This document shows, piece by piece, positions 48,334-57,925 of a DNA stretch of 64,000 bases; position 1 is the first letter of the stretch; the number at the start of each line of letters is the position of its first letter. The stretch is from Lewinellaceae bacterium (GTDB lineage: Bacteria; Bacteroidota; Bacteroidia; Chitinophagales; Saprospiraceae), in assembly GCA_020636375.1 (NCBI GenBank), contig JACJXZ010000010.1:186001-250000 (forward strand), written 5' to 3'. Under the pieces are notes generated by a model. It searched no databases. It was not told where the DNA came from and was given only the letters and a program-made list of their open reading frames with translations. The translations under genes and the position numbers were made by a program.

Positions 48334-50838
48334 ATGAATCGATTACTACTGCTCCTGACCCTTTGCTGCTGGCATGCCCTGGCGTGGGGGCAATATTCCA
48401 TCTACGGGCGGGTGGTTGACGCCGACACCAAAGAAGGCATCCCTTTCGCCAATGTTTTTTTTGAAGGGACGACGCTGGGCGCTTCTACCAACATCGACGG
48501 TTACTACGAACTCAAAGTAAAAACGCTCTATGATGCCCTCTCCGCCTCCGCCATCGGTTTCGAAACTCAGAAAAAAGCAGTCAGCCTGGATTCCAGCATT
48601 CAGGAAATCAATTTCTACCTCGGCGGCTCCGCGCTCGTCCTGGATGAAGTAGTGGTCATCGCCGGGGAGAACCCCGCCAACCGGATCGTGCGGGGCATCA
48701 TCGAAAAGAAAGATCAGAACCGAATCGACGCCCTCCACTCCTTCCAGTACGAAAGCTATTCCAAGATCGAGCTCGACCTGGAGAACATCAACCCCAAACT
48801 GCAAAAAAGCAAGCTGCTCAAACCCTTTGCCTTCGTCTTCGAAAACATCGACAGCACGTCCGACGAAAAGCCTTTTCTGCCTGTTTACATCAACGAAGTG
48901 CTATCCGACGTCTACTACGTCAAAGAGGGGGGCAAGCCCAAAGCCGTCGTCAAGGCCCAGCGCACTTCCGGGACGGACAACCAGACCGTCATCGAGTACA
49001 TCAAGCGCGTACACCAGGATTACAACATCTACGACGACTGGATTTACGTGCTGGAAAAGCCGTTCGTCAGCCCCTTCTCCAAATCCGGCCTGGGATATTA
49101 CGAATACTATATCCTGGACAGCACCAATATCGACGGCCACTGGAGCTATAAACTCAAGTTCAAGCCCAAACGGAAGCAGGAAAATACCTTTTACGGCGAC
49201 TTCTGGGTGGCCGACTCCATCTTCGCGGTCGAGCGGGTGAACATGCGCATGAGCCCCGACGTGAACATCAACCTGGTGAGCCGCATCATCATCTACGAAG
49301 AATTTACGCCCCAGGATAGTGCCTGGATTCCGGTCAAAAAGAAAATGGTGGTGGACTTCACCCCGACAGAAGGCGCCCCGGGCATGATCGCCCGGCGGAC
49401 GGAGACCTTCCGGGAATTCACCGTCGACCAGGCCGCCACCCAACAGCACTACGTGGAAAAAGACCCCTTCTATATTTATGAGGAAGTAGAGGTGGACAGC
49501 GACACCTTCTGGGCCGAAGTCCGCCACGAACCCCTCTCCAAAACCGAGGCGGCCATCTATGCCATGGTGGACAGCATTCAGAACGTACCCCTCTACAAGA
49601 CCTACGTCGAGATCATCGAGATCGTCTTCGTCGGCTACTTCGAGCTGGGCCCGGTGGAGATCGGGCCGTACTCCTCGGTGTACAGCACTAACCCGGTGGA
49701 GGGCGACCGCTTCCGCATCGGCCTGCGCACCAGCGACCAGTTCAGCGAGCGGGTGCGCCTGGGCGGCTATGTGGCCTACGGCTTAAGAGATGAGGATTAT
49801 AAATACGGAGGGGACGTGAAGTGGCTGATCTCCAAAAACCCGCGCATTATAACCGGCGCGGCATATAAAGACGACATCAGCCTGAACAGCGAGAACAGCG
49901 AAGAATTTGTGGAAGGGGATCTCTTCACCGGTATGTTCCGCCGCAACCTGATGCAGAAGCTCATCCGCGTCCAGGAGGGCAAGCTCTTCTATGAGCGGTA
50001 CTGGAAGAGCGGCTTTTCCCACCGCGTCACCTTCCTCAACCGGAACATGGACCCCTACGGCGCCGTGACCGACGACGGCCGCGGTTTCAACTACGCCTAC
50101 CTGCCCGACCCGGCGTCCATGTCGGATATCGACACCACGATCAATACCACCGAAGTCATCCTCAAAGCGCGTTATGCTTTCGATGAGATGATCATCGACA
50201 CCGATTTCAGCCGCACCAGCTTCGGCTCGCAGCATCCCATCATAGAGTTGCAATACACGCTCGGCGTCAACGGGGTGATGGGCAGCGACTACAACTACCA
50301 CAAGCTGTCGCTCAGCTACCGTCACTATTTTTACATCAACCCCATCGGCTGGATGTCCTACCGGTTCAATGCCGGCAAAGTGTTCGGCACGGTGCCTTTC
50401 CTGCTCATGGAGGTACATCCCGGCAACGAGGGCTACTTTACCGGAAGAGAAATCTTCAACATGATGACCCGCTATGAATTTGCCAGCGACGCCTACGCCA
50501 GCATTTTCCTGGAACACCACTTCGACGGCTTCCTGCTCAACAAGGTGCCGTTGCTGCGCAAGCTCAAATTCCGGTCCTACGCCACATTCAAAGGAGTGAT
50601 CGGTTCCATAACCGACAAGAACCTGGACGCCAACCGGCTCAACGCCTTTGTCCCCACCGAAGCGGATACCTATGCCGGCTTCCGCACGCCCAGCAAGCGG
50701 CCCTATATGGAGGCCAGTGTGGGCATTGAAAATATCCTCAAGGTATTCCAGGTGGAATTATCCTGGCGGCTGAGTTATCTGGATAACCCACAGGCGCGGC
50801 GGTTTGGGCTGCGGCTGGGAGCGGCTTTCTATTTTTAA
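48334..50838 (+). CDS. DUF5686 outer-membrane protein with carboxypeptidase-regulatory-like domain
   Basis: The 834-aa product has a signal peptide (ending ALAWGQ), then a carboxypeptidase D regulatory-like domain (YGRVVDADTKEGIPFANVFFEGTTLGASTNIDGYYEL, about residues 22-100). It continues into the DUF5686 family: VVVIAGENPANRIVRGIIEKK, FQYESYSKIELDLENI, LEKPFVSPFSKSGLGYYEYYILDS and FYGDFWVADSIFAVERVNMRMS. The C-terminal 350 residues form a beta-barrel ending RRFGLRLGAAFYF. DUF5686 proteins occur throughout Bacteroidota; their role in the outer membrane is unknown. The stop codon is directly followed by an inverted repeat. Confidence 0.87.
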   Translation: MNRLLLLLTLCCWHALAWGQYSIYGRVVDADTKEGIPFANVFFEGTTLGASTNIDGYYELKVKTLYDALSASAIGFETQKKAVSLDSSIQEINFYLGGSALVLDEVVVIAGENPANRIVRGIIEKKDQNRIDALHSFQYESYSKIELDLENINPKLQKSKLLKPFAFVFENIDSTSDEKPFLPVYINEVLSDVYYVKEGGKPKAVVKAQRTSGTDNQTVIEYIKRVHQDYNIYDDWIYVLEKPFVSPFSKSGLGYYEYYILDSTNIDGHWSYKLKFKPKRKQENTFYGDFWVADSIFAVERVNMRMSPDVNINLVSRIIIYEEFTPQDSAWIPVKKKMVVDFTPTEGAPGMIARRTETFREFTVDQAATQQHYVEKDPFYIYEEVEVDSDTFWAEVRHEPLSKTEAAIYAMVDSIQNVPLYKTYVEIIEIVFVGYFELGPVEIGPYSSVYSTNPVEGDRFRIGLRTSDQFSERVRLGGYVAYGLRDEDYKYGGDVKWLISKNPRIITGAAYKDDISLNSENSEEFVEGDLFTGMFRRNLMQKLIRVQEGKLFYERYWKSGFSHRVTFLNRNMDPYGAVTDDGRGFNYAYLPDPASMSDIDTTINTTEVILKARYAFDEMIIDTDFSRTSFGSQHPIIELQYTLGVNGVMGSDYNYHKLSLSYRHYFYINPIGWMSYRFNAGKVFGTVPFLLMEVHPGNEGYFTGREIFNMMTRYEFASDAYASIFLEHHFDGFLLNKVPLLRKLKFRSYATFKGVIGSITDKNLDANRLNAFVPTEADTYAGFRTPSKRPYMEASVGIENILKVFQVELSWRLSYLDNPQARRFGLRLGAAFYF

Positions 50839-50934
50839 GGTATTATGGCATTGCGGTGTTATGGCATTGCGGCAGGCCCAACTCTGAAGGAGCTCCCGGC
50901 CCGTAAAACCGAAACACCGAAATACCATAATACC
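50839..50934. terminator. Inverted repeat starting at the DUF5686 stop
   Basis: GGTATTATGGCATTGCGGTG (50839-50858) pairs with CACCGAAATACCATAATACC (50915-50934) with two mismatches; the pairing extends by two more bases. The interior includes GGAGCTCC. It begins at the first base after the stop and ends just before the stop of the convergent DUF1963 gene, so it is placed as a bidirectional terminator. Confidence 0.7.
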
Positions 50935-50945
50935 GAAAACAAGTG

Positions 50946-51734
50946 TTAATAACAATCCCAGTTATACATCACCCTGGAAAAATTTGCCTTTTGCAGCGCA
51001 TCCCGGCAGATGAAGAAGTTGGCCACGCCCATATCTCCCCACATGCAGTTGAACTGATCGCTGGAGCCAAGCTGGAAGAGGAGTTCCATGGGTTCCCCGG
51101 GGTTGCGGGGGTCTTCCTGGCAGAAGAACGCGTAACCGCCCATCTTGTGCGGGGCGTTCAGGACTGCCCGGCTGTAGCGATTGCGGACCTCCCACTGTTC
51201 TTCTCCGAATACTTCGAAAAATCCCTCCCCCAGCAACTGATCAAACTGATAGTCGGATGGCGGAACCAGTTCGTGGCCGAGCTGAAAGGAGAGGGGGTAA
51301 GAAACGCCGGCCTCGATCGGTAAGTAACGGGCATCCTCCAGAAAGCCGAAACTGTTCAGCAAAAAGGTATCGTCCCGCCGGATGGCAGGATGATAGACCA
51401 GCCGGAAACGGCTCTGGTCGAAGGGGTCGTCCAGGTTGAGCCCGTAGAGGCTGTCGTCATGTATGAATATTTGAAGCAAACCCTGCGATGGAAACGGATG
51501 CAGGGCGGGCACCTCTTCAAAGTTGGCCTGCGCCAGCAGCCAGAGCGGGCTCCCGTCGGGGGCTGTGGGATACTTCATTTGGGCGGGCCAATAGGGTAGG
51601 CCGCCGATCTTGCTCTCCCAGGGCAGGGTCTTTCTGCTTTCCCGGGGCAATAACTGGATGAAAGGACGCCTGGTCTGTACAAGCTGCTCCTGGAAGGGCA
51701 GCAGTTCTTCCGGCAGGGTTTTGTTTGTAGCCAT
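50946..51734 (-). CDS. DUF1963 (YwqG-like) protein
   Basis: The start at 51734 (MATNKTLPEELLPFQEQL) gives 262 aa; the frame is open to 51770. The sequence fits DUF1963: SKIGGLPYWPAQMKYPTAPDGSPLWLLAQANFEEVP, then GLLQIFIHDDSLYGLN, and near the end QLGSSDQFNCMWGDMGVANFFI, the usual closing block of the family. These cytosolic proteins have a YwqG-like beta fold and no agreed function. The neighbours do not help: it is convergent with the DUF5686 gene and divergent from the MMPL transporter. Confidence 0.88.
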   Translation of the reverse strand: MATNKTLPEELLPFQEQLVQTRRPFIQLLPRESRKTLPWESKIGGLPYWPAQMKYPTAPDGSPLWLLAQANFEEVPALHPFPSQGLLQIFIHDDSLYGLNLDDPFDQSRFRLVYHPAIRRDDTFLLNSFGFLEDARYLPIEAGVSYPLSFQLGHELVPPSDYQFDQLLGEGFFEVFGEEQWEVRNRYSRAVLNAPHKMGGYAFFCQEDPRNPGEPMELLFQLGSSDQFNCMWGDMGVANFFICRDALQKANFSRVMYNWDCY

Positions 51735-51859
51735 AATGGGGACTGCGCTTCGCCTTAAACGGTAAGACAAAAATGATAAACATCTTTCTGAAATTATGGT
51801 TATGACGTTGGTTTTTTATTTCAGGATCATTTTTCCTGTATCGGACAGTATACAAGCCT

Positions 51860-54190
51860 ATGAATATTAATATCCGCGTCATTTCGGTTGCCATTTTTGG
51901 CGTGCTGGCTATCATCAGCGCCTTCAGCATCCGAAATCTGAAGTTTTCTTTTGACTTCGAGCAGTTTTTTCCGGAAGGCGACGAGGACCTGGAGTTTTTT
52001 CAGGACTTCATCCGGGAATTCGAATCGGACGACAATTTCCTGCTGGTCGCCATCCGCCGGGAAGAAGGGGTTTTCGACCAGCAGTTCCTGGAGCGATTTC
52101 ACGATTTTTCGATACAGGCCAGGCGCCTGCCTCACGTCACTGCCTGCCAGTCGCTGACCAAGTTTGCCTATCCGGTACGGACACCCTTTGCCATCACCAC
52201 CGTCCCGGCCATCCACATCGATCAACCGGGCCGCTACGAACGGGACAAGGAGCGCATCCTGAATGACGAGCGCTTCGTACACAACTTCATCTCGGAAGAC
52301 GCCACTACCCTAACCGTCTTCCTGAAGACCGTCAACAGCATCCAGCTGGAACCGGCGCGGGAACTGATGTCGGCCCTGGACAGCCTGATCCGGCAGTACG
52401 ACTTCGAAGAATACCACTACCTGGGCCGCCCCTATTTCCAGAAGGAGCTGGTGGCCATGCAAAAGCGGGAGATCATCGTGTCGGCCGTCATTTCCGGCAT
52501 TCTGGTCACGCTGGTTATGTTCTTCATTTTCCGCCGCCCCTGGGGCATTGCCGTCTCGCTCTTCTCTATTGCCCTGGGCATGCTGCTGTTCATGGGCTTC
52601 CTGAGTATCAGCGGACGGGAACTCAACGCCATGGCCGCCCTCTATCCGGTGCTGATGATCATCGTGGGCACGTCGGATGTTATCCATATCATGTCCAAAT
52701 ACGTAGATGAGCTGCGCAAAGGATACCGGAAAGAAAAGGCGATCGTGACCACCATCAAAGAGATTGGCCTGGCCACCCTGCTCACTTCCCTGACCACAGC
52801 TATCGGTTTTGCCTCTTTGCTCACCAGCCGCATCGGCCCCATCCGGGATTTTGGCATCAATGCCGCCATCGGCGTGATCATCGCCTACGTCACGGTCTTA
52901 TTTTTTACCACGGCCGTAATCTCCTGGTTTCGGGCCGATCAGATCATCAAGCTGGGACGGGGGCAGGCCTTCTGGGAAAGGTCCATGGAGTGGTCGTACC
53001 GCTTCACCCGCAGCTACCCCCTCCGCATCGCCCTTGGCGGGCTGGCCGTGCTCCTCCTAAGCCTCTGGGGCATTTCCCGGATCACTACCAATTACAGGAT
53101 TGAGAACAACCTGCCTATGGGCGAAAAGATCACCGAAGATTTCCTTTTCTTCGAAAAAAACCTGGCGGGCTTCCGCCCCATGGAGTTTGCCGTATACGCC
53201 AAAGATGGGTACAAGGCAAACGACTATGAAGTCATCCGGGAGATTGCCAAAGTAGAAGACTACCTCCATCAGATTCCGGCCGTACAGGCAGTTGCGTCCA
53301 TCACTGCCGTTTACAAAAGCATCAACCAGATGATGCGCAACAACAACCCCGGGGCCTACGCCTTGCCGGAAAGCAAAGAACAATTCGGGCGCTACCGCCG
53401 GATGGCCGAGCAGGTGCCCGAACTGGCGGTCGACGTCCTGCTGAGCAAGGATGAAAAAAAGGCGCGCATCACCTCCCGCATCCGGGACGTCGGCGCCGAC
53501 AACATCCAGGACATGGGCGACCGGATCGACCGCTGGATCGCCACCAACACGGATACATCCGTTGTGGAATTCAAGCGCACCGGCACCGGCCTGATCATCG
53601 ACAAGAACTCGGAGTACGTGCGCCGCAACCTCATCCAGGGCCTCGGCATGGCCATCCTCATCGTGAGCCTGCTCATGGCCCTGCTCTTCCGCAACTGGAA
53701 GATGCTGTTCATCTCCCTGGTTCCCAACGTATTTCCGCTCCTGCTGGCCGGCGCCCTGCTCGGCTTTCTCGGCATCGAGCTGGAGGCGGGCGTTTCCATC
53801 GTCTTTGCCGTCATCTTCGGCATCGCTGTCGACGATACCATCCACTTCCTCAGCAAGTTCAAGCTGGCCCGAAATAAAGGGCTGAGCATCGAGGAGTCGC
53901 TGCACATCACCTTCCTGGAAACGGGCAAGGCCATCGTGCTGACCACGGTCATCCTCTTCTTTGGCTTCCTGGTCATGCTGTTTTCCATCCATCCGCCCAG
54001 CGTCACCATCGGCCTGCTGATCAGCCTGACCCTCTTCAGCGCCCTGGTGAGCGATCTGGCGCTGATCCCGGTGCTGATCCGCTGGATGATGAAGGAAGAA
54101 GAGAAAGTGGAACAAGAGGAAGGCGCGCTGGAAGAATTGCCAGCCACGGGCGCGGAGACCGGGCTATCCCGGGACGGCCTCTATTTGTAA
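51860..54190 (+). CDS. MMPL/RND superfamily transporter
   Basis: The 776-aa product is a 12-helix RND permease of the MMPL/SSD type. The first helix is followed by a periplasmic loop opening FSFDFEQFFPEGDEDLEFF. Helices 2-6 hold the sterol-sensing-like block (VVISGILVTLVMFFIF..., LNAMAALYPVLMIIVGTSDVIHIMSKYVDELRKG). The second half repeats this: FGIAVDDTIHFLSKFKLARNKG with the relay Asp-Asp pair, and TTVILFFGFLVMLFS. Family members export lipids or hydrophobic compounds using the proton gradient. No MFP or TolC partner lies nearby. The next gene starts 46 bp downstream on the same strand. The C-terminal 25 residues are acidic. Confidence 0.88.
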   Translation: MNINIRVISVAIFGVLAIISAFSIRNLKFSFDFEQFFPEGDEDLEFFQDFIREFESDDNFLLVAIRREEGVFDQQFLERFHDFSIQARRLPHVTACQSLTKFAYPVRTPFAITTVPAIHIDQPGRYERDKERILNDERFVHNFISEDATTLTVFLKTVNSIQLEPARELMSALDSLIRQYDFEEYHYLGRPYFQKELVAMQKREIIVSAVISGILVTLVMFFIFRRPWGIAVSLFSIALGMLLFMGFLSISGRELNAMAALYPVLMIIVGTSDVIHIMSKYVDELRKGYRKEKAIVTTIKEIGLATLLTSLTTAIGFASLLTSRIGPIRDFGINAAIGVIIAYVTVLFFTTAVISWFRADQIIKLGRGQAFWERSMEWSYRFTRSYPLRIALGGLAVLLLSLWGISRITTNYRIENNLPMGEKITEDFLFFEKNLAGFRPMEFAVYAKDGYKANDYEVIREIAKVEDYLHQIPAVQAVASITAVYKSINQMMRNNNPGAYALPESKEQFGRYRRMAEQVPELAVDVLLSKDEKKARITSRIRDVGADNIQDMGDRIDRWIATNTDTSVVEFKRTGTGLIIDKNSEYVRRNLIQGLGMAILIVSLLMALLFRNWKMLFISLVPNVFPLLLAGALLGFLGIELEAGVSIVFAVIFGIAVDDTIHFLSKFKLARNKGLSIEESLHITFLETGKAIVLTTVILFFGFLVMLFSIHPPSVTIGLLISLTLFSALVSDLALIPVLIRWMMKEEEKVEQEEGALEELPATGAETGLSRDGLYL

Positions 54191-54236
54191 ACCCCGGGAT
54201 AAGTCATTTCTTAGCCTCCTAAAAAGATTTCCACCC

Positions 54237-56342
54237 ATGCCTACCCACTACCGAGCTTGCAACCTATGCGAAGCCATCTGCGGCCTGGCCATCGAACACG
54301 AGAACGGCAAGATCTCTTCCATCCGCGGCGACGAGCAGGATCCGCTCAGCCGGGGCCACATCTGCCCCAAGGCCGTCGCCCTACAGGATGTCTACGAAGA
54401 CCCGGACCGCCTGAAGTATCCTGTACGCCGTACGATCAATGGCTGGCAGCGCATCAGCTGGGAGGAGGCTTACGATGAAGTAGTGGCCAACCTGCGCAAG
54501 GTGCAGGAAAAGCACGGACCCGACGCCGTCGGCGCCTACTTCGGCAACCCCAATGTGCACAACCTGGGCAGCATGCTCTTCTCCGGGGCCTTCACCAAAG
54601 CATTGGGCACCAGGAACCGTTTCAGCGCTACTTCCGCTGACCAGCTGCCGCACCATGTGGCGGCGCTCCTAATGTTCGGCCACGGCCTGCTGCTGCCGGT
54701 GCCCGACGTCAGCCGAACCCACTTCATGCTCATCATCGGCGCCAACCCCCTGGTGTCGAACGGCAGCCTGATGACGGCGCCGGGCTTTGCCCGCCACATG
54801 AAGGGCATTCAGGAGCGGGGCGGGAGGGTAGTAGTGATCGATCCACGCCGCACAGAGACCGCCGAAAAGGCCGATGTGCATTATTTCATCCGCCCGGGGC
54901 GCGATGCCTTGCTGCTGTTGGCGTTGATCCATGCCGTTTTTGAAGAAGGGTTAGTAGGACTACATCATCTGGAAGATATCATTGCCGGCCTGGATGCAGT
55001 TCAAAAGATTGCGGCCGGCTTCAGCCCGGAAACAGTTGCTCCTTTAGTGGGTATAAAAGCGGAGGACATCCGCCGCCTGGCGCGTGAATTCGCCGATGCC
55101 CCCTCCGCCGTCTGCTACGGCCGGATGGGGGCCTCCACGCAGGCCTTCGGCGGCCTGTGCCAGTGGCTGATCAACGTACTCAACATTATTACCGGCAACC
55201 TGGACCGGGAGGGCGGGGCGATGTTCACCCAGCCCGCTTTCGACCACGTCGGCTTTACCGGCAGCCGGGGCAAAACCGGCATCTTCGGCCGCCGCCGCAG
55301 CCGGGTGAGCGGCCTGCCGGAGTACAGCGGCGAGTTCCCCGTCGCCGCCCTGGCCGAGGAGATCCTAACCCCCGGCGAAGGGCAAATCCGCGCCATGGTG
55401 ACGGTGGCCGGCAACCCCGTCCTCTCCACACCCAACGGCCAGCAACTGGACAAAGCCCTGGCCGGCCTTGAATTCATGGCCGCTATCGACATCTACATCA
55501 ACGAGACCACCCGCCACGCCAACATCATCCTGCCTCCCACCACCGGCCTGGAAACGGAACACTACGACATCATCTTCCATATCCTCGCTGTACACAACAC
55601 CGCCAAATACTCCCCACCCCTGTTCGAAAAAGAACCGGAGCAGCGCCACGACTGGCAGATTTTCCAGGCGCTGACGGAACGCCTCAGCGGCCAGCCGGGC
55701 AATGGCATGCAGCCACAGTCCATGCTGGACTTTGCCCTGCGCGCCGGCCCTTACCAACTGAGCCTGAAACAACTGGCCGAGGCGCCCCACGGCATCGATC
55801 TCGGCCCGCTTCAACCCTGCCTGCCGGAGCGCCTGTTCACCCCCGGCAAAAAAATCCCCCTGGCACCGGAGATTTTCGTTCAGGACATCACGCGGCTCAC
55901 AAAAGAAATAGAAAACTGGAAAACGGCAACTGAAAGCCATTTCCCCCTGCTGCTGACAGGCCGCCGGCAGCTGCGCTCCAATAATTCCTGGATGCACAAC
56001 AGCTACCGGTTGGTAAAGGGGCGGGAACGCTGCACTTTGCTCATACATCCGGAAGATGCCCGGAAGGCTGGTATTGAGGATGGGCAGGAAGTGAAGGTGG
56101 CATCTTCCGTGGGTGCTATACAGATTATAGTGGAGATCAGCAGCGAAATGATGCCGGGCGTCGTCAGCATCCCCCACGGCTGGGGCCACAGGCGGGATGG
56201 GGTGCAGATGGGAGTGGCGCAGTCCCATCCTGGTGCCAGCATCAATGACTTAACGGAGAACAGCAGGATAGATGAGCTGACCGGCAATGCGGCGTTCAGT
56301 GGGGTGCCGGTGTGGGTCGGGCCGCCTGGAAACAACCTTTAA
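54237..56342 (+). CDS. Molybdopterin-dependent oxidoreductase, [4Fe-4S]
   Basis: The 701-aa product belongs to the DMSO reductase superfamily. The N-terminal [4Fe-4S] site is Cys8, Cys11, Cys15 and Cys43 (CNLCEAIC ... GHICPKA). The molybdopterin domain has RRTINGWQRISWEEAYDEV, GANPLVSNG, VIDPRRTETAEKAD and FIRPGRDALLLLALIHAV; the C-terminal MopB-binding domain has LLTGRRQLRSNNSWMHN, LIHPEDARKAGIEDGQEVKV and SIPHGWGH. There is no Sec or Cys in the usual Mo-ligand position that I can point to, so formate dehydrogenase activity is not claimed. It has no TAT signal and is probably cytosolic. No electron-transfer subunit lies next to it. Confidence 0.88.
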   Translation: MPTHYRACNLCEAICGLAIEHENGKISSIRGDEQDPLSRGHICPKAVALQDVYEDPDRLKYPVRRTINGWQRISWEEAYDEVVANLRKVQEKHGPDAVGAYFGNPNVHNLGSMLFSGAFTKALGTRNRFSATSADQLPHHVAALLMFGHGLLLPVPDVSRTHFMLIIGANPLVSNGSLMTAPGFARHMKGIQERGGRVVVIDPRRTETAEKADVHYFIRPGRDALLLLALIHAVFEEGLVGLHHLEDIIAGLDAVQKIAAGFSPETVAPLVGIKAEDIRRLAREFADAPSAVCYGRMGASTQAFGGLCQWLINVLNIITGNLDREGGAMFTQPAFDHVGFTGSRGKTGIFGRRRSRVSGLPEYSGEFPVAALAEEILTPGEGQIRAMVTVAGNPVLSTPNGQQLDKALAGLEFMAAIDIYINETTRHANIILPPTTGLETEHYDIIFHILAVHNTAKYSPPLFEKEPEQRHDWQIFQALTERLSGQPGNGMQPQSMLDFALRAGPYQLSLKQLAEAPHGIDLGPLQPCLPERLFTPGKKIPLAPEIFVQDITRLTKEIENWKTATESHFPLLLTGRRQLRSNNSWMHNSYRLVKGRERCTLLIHPEDARKAGIEDGQEVKVASSVGAIQIIVEISSEMMPGVVSIPHGWGHRRDGVQMGVAQSHPGASINDLTENSRIDELTGNAAFSGVPVWVGPPGNNL

Positions 56343-56360
56343 CTCTGCAGCCGGTTCATA

Positions 56361-56440
56361 GCATGTTTGGAGATAGTCATTTGGGCTGCAAATGCCCGCT
56401 TTTGGAACCTCATTTCGGCTATTTTCTTGCCCATAGCGCT
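56361..56440. repeat. Diverged partial copy of the GTTTGGAGGCC palindrome
   Basis: GCATGTTTGGAG ... GGGCTGCAAATGCCCGCTTTTGGAACCTCATTTCGGC aligns, with gaps, to the left half of the element at 26615-26778. It lies in the 153-bp gap between convergent genes. A CTCCAAACCTG at about 56537 may be the remnant of the right arm and would reach into the 3' end of the next gene. Confidence 0.4.
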
Positions 56441-56495
56441 GCCTCGAAATTTGAACCAGTATATTTTCGATATGCATCCCGAACTGCCTTTAAAC

Positions 56496-57914
56496 CTAAT
56501 CTTGAGATGCGCGTGATGATCTAAAGCGCATGATAGCTCCAAACCTGAGGGAAAGCCCACGGTCAGCGATCTTCATTTCACTAACTTTGCTAAATGTCCC
56601 CCACTTATATTCTAATTCTGCAAAAAAATATTGCATTTTTTGGAGATAGAGCCTTCCAGCCAGCCCTGTGGAAAAAGACAGAAGCCTGGTATTGAATTTA
56701 TTGTTGTTCGTCGACACTCCTGTTGAATTTACGCCCCCAAAAACCTGAGGCAGGAAAATTCTCTTTTTCCATTTGGAATTCCTGTCTTCGGGCGCCAAGT
56801 TATACCTTCCAATAATAGATAATTGGCTGGATTTGGCATAATCTATAGGGCCTGAACCTCTTATGGGGCTTCCTATCCACGAACCATAAGCACTCAGCAT
56901 CAAACGTCCTGTAAGATGATAATTGAGGCCCAGGCCTAGTCCAGAACCTTCAAATTCATTGAGGCTGAAATAACCATAATTCGCATTAATCTTTTCACCA
57001 TTCTCCATAACGATCCTAAACCCGTCGGATCTGGGAATGAGGAAAAAGCAAAACTCTAATCGGCCAAAGTACTTCTTGTGAAATTCTCTGGCCAGTTCAT
57101 CAACATTTTCATCAATAACATCCGGATAAAAATTGGGGTGCTTTTCCAACACTTCATGAATGCTTTCCCGAAGGCTTATCCCTCTGCTGACGTTTAAAAG
57201 AGATAAAACGACAATATTTTGAATTTTGTCCCTTTTTTTCAATTTAGGAGCAAATAGATTCTTCTCCAACGTATTCCTGAGATAGAAAATCCTGTATAGC
57301 GCATCAGTTTTTCTACCAATGGTGATCGAATCCTTTGCGTTTTGGTATTGCTCAAGCGCTGCAAGGTATCTACCCTCGCTTTGAAGAGAGTCTCCCAGGC
57401 GGAGGTAATGAGCGAGTTTTTCCGCTTCGGCACTTTGCTTCTCCGCCTTTTTTCTTCTCAGTTTAATGGAATCCTGAACAACCTGCAGGTTCGTTTCCAC
57501 CTGCAGGCGAAGACGCTTGAAATCGGGAGTATTTAAAGAATCGAGCTCGCTCAGGCTACTCTCTAAAGCGGCTTTTGCCTTTCCAAACTTTCTCTCCGAT
57601 ATCCATATCTTAATCAGTTCAAGATTGCGGGCCACTTTGTAGGTCAAGTCTCTTTCTATTCGATCCCTTCGCTTGGACTGTTTTACTTTCTCTCGCCAAT
57701 AGTCTACTCCATCCTTCCCCCATTCCACTCCTTCGAGCAAACTTTCCGCGACATTGAACTTGTATTGCGCATCCGCGTACTCCTTGTTGTGCAAAGCTTC
57801 AATCCCCTGAAAAAGGAAATCCAAGTATTGATGCTCCTCCTTCTGCGCCACCAATTGGGCAAAACTCAAGGCGGTGGTCAAAGATGTAATAAACAATCTG
57901 ATGAAATGATTCAT
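56496..57914 (-). CDS. Secreted helical-repeat/beta-barrel protein of the CHAT operon (1)
   Basis: The 472-aa product has a signal peptide (MNHFIRLFITSLTTALSFAQLVAQ). Residues about 25-250 are helical and charged with TPR-like hairpins (YLDFLFQGIEALHNKEYADAQYKFNVAESLL; YLAALEQYQNAKDSITIGRK) and coiled-coil stretches (KAEKQSAEAEKLAHYLRLGD). From about 290 the sequence becomes beta-rich with alternating residues (GYFSLNEFEGSGLGLGLNYHLTGRLMLSAYGSWIG) and ends in strands typical of an 8-stranded outer-membrane barrel (LSLRFGAIMRF). It is the last gene of a four-gene minus-strand operon and 11 bp from the previous gene. Two related genes in a row suggest a duplication. Function is unknown. Confidence 0.75.
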   Translation of the reverse strand: MNHFIRLFITSLTTALSFAQLVAQKEEHQYLDFLFQGIEALHNKEYADAQYKFNVAESLLEGVEWGKDGVDYWREKVKQSKRRDRIERDLTYKVARNLELIKIWISERKFGKAKAALESSLSELDSLNTPDFKRLRLQVETNLQVVQDSIKLRRKKAEKQSAEAEKLAHYLRLGDSLQSEGRYLAALEQYQNAKDSITIGRKTDALYRIFYLRNTLEKNLFAPKLKKRDKIQNIVVLSLLNVSRGISLRESIHEVLEKHPNFYPDVIDENVDELAREFHKKYFGRLEFCFFLIPRSDGFRIVMENGEKINANYGYFSLNEFEGSGLGLGLNYHLTGRLMLSAYGSWIGSPIRGSGPIDYAKSSQLSIIGRYNLAPEDRNSKWKKRIFLPQVFGGVNSTGVSTNNNKFNTRLLSFSTGLAGRLYLQKMQYFFAELEYKWGTFSKVSEMKIADRGLSLRFGAIMRFRSSRASQD

Positions 57915-57925
57915 TTTCGGGGAAA

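Noticed and set aside
54237..56342. Formate dehydrogenase assignment
   Set aside because: No Sec or Cys Mo-ligand and no partner subunits could be identified, so only the superfamily is called.
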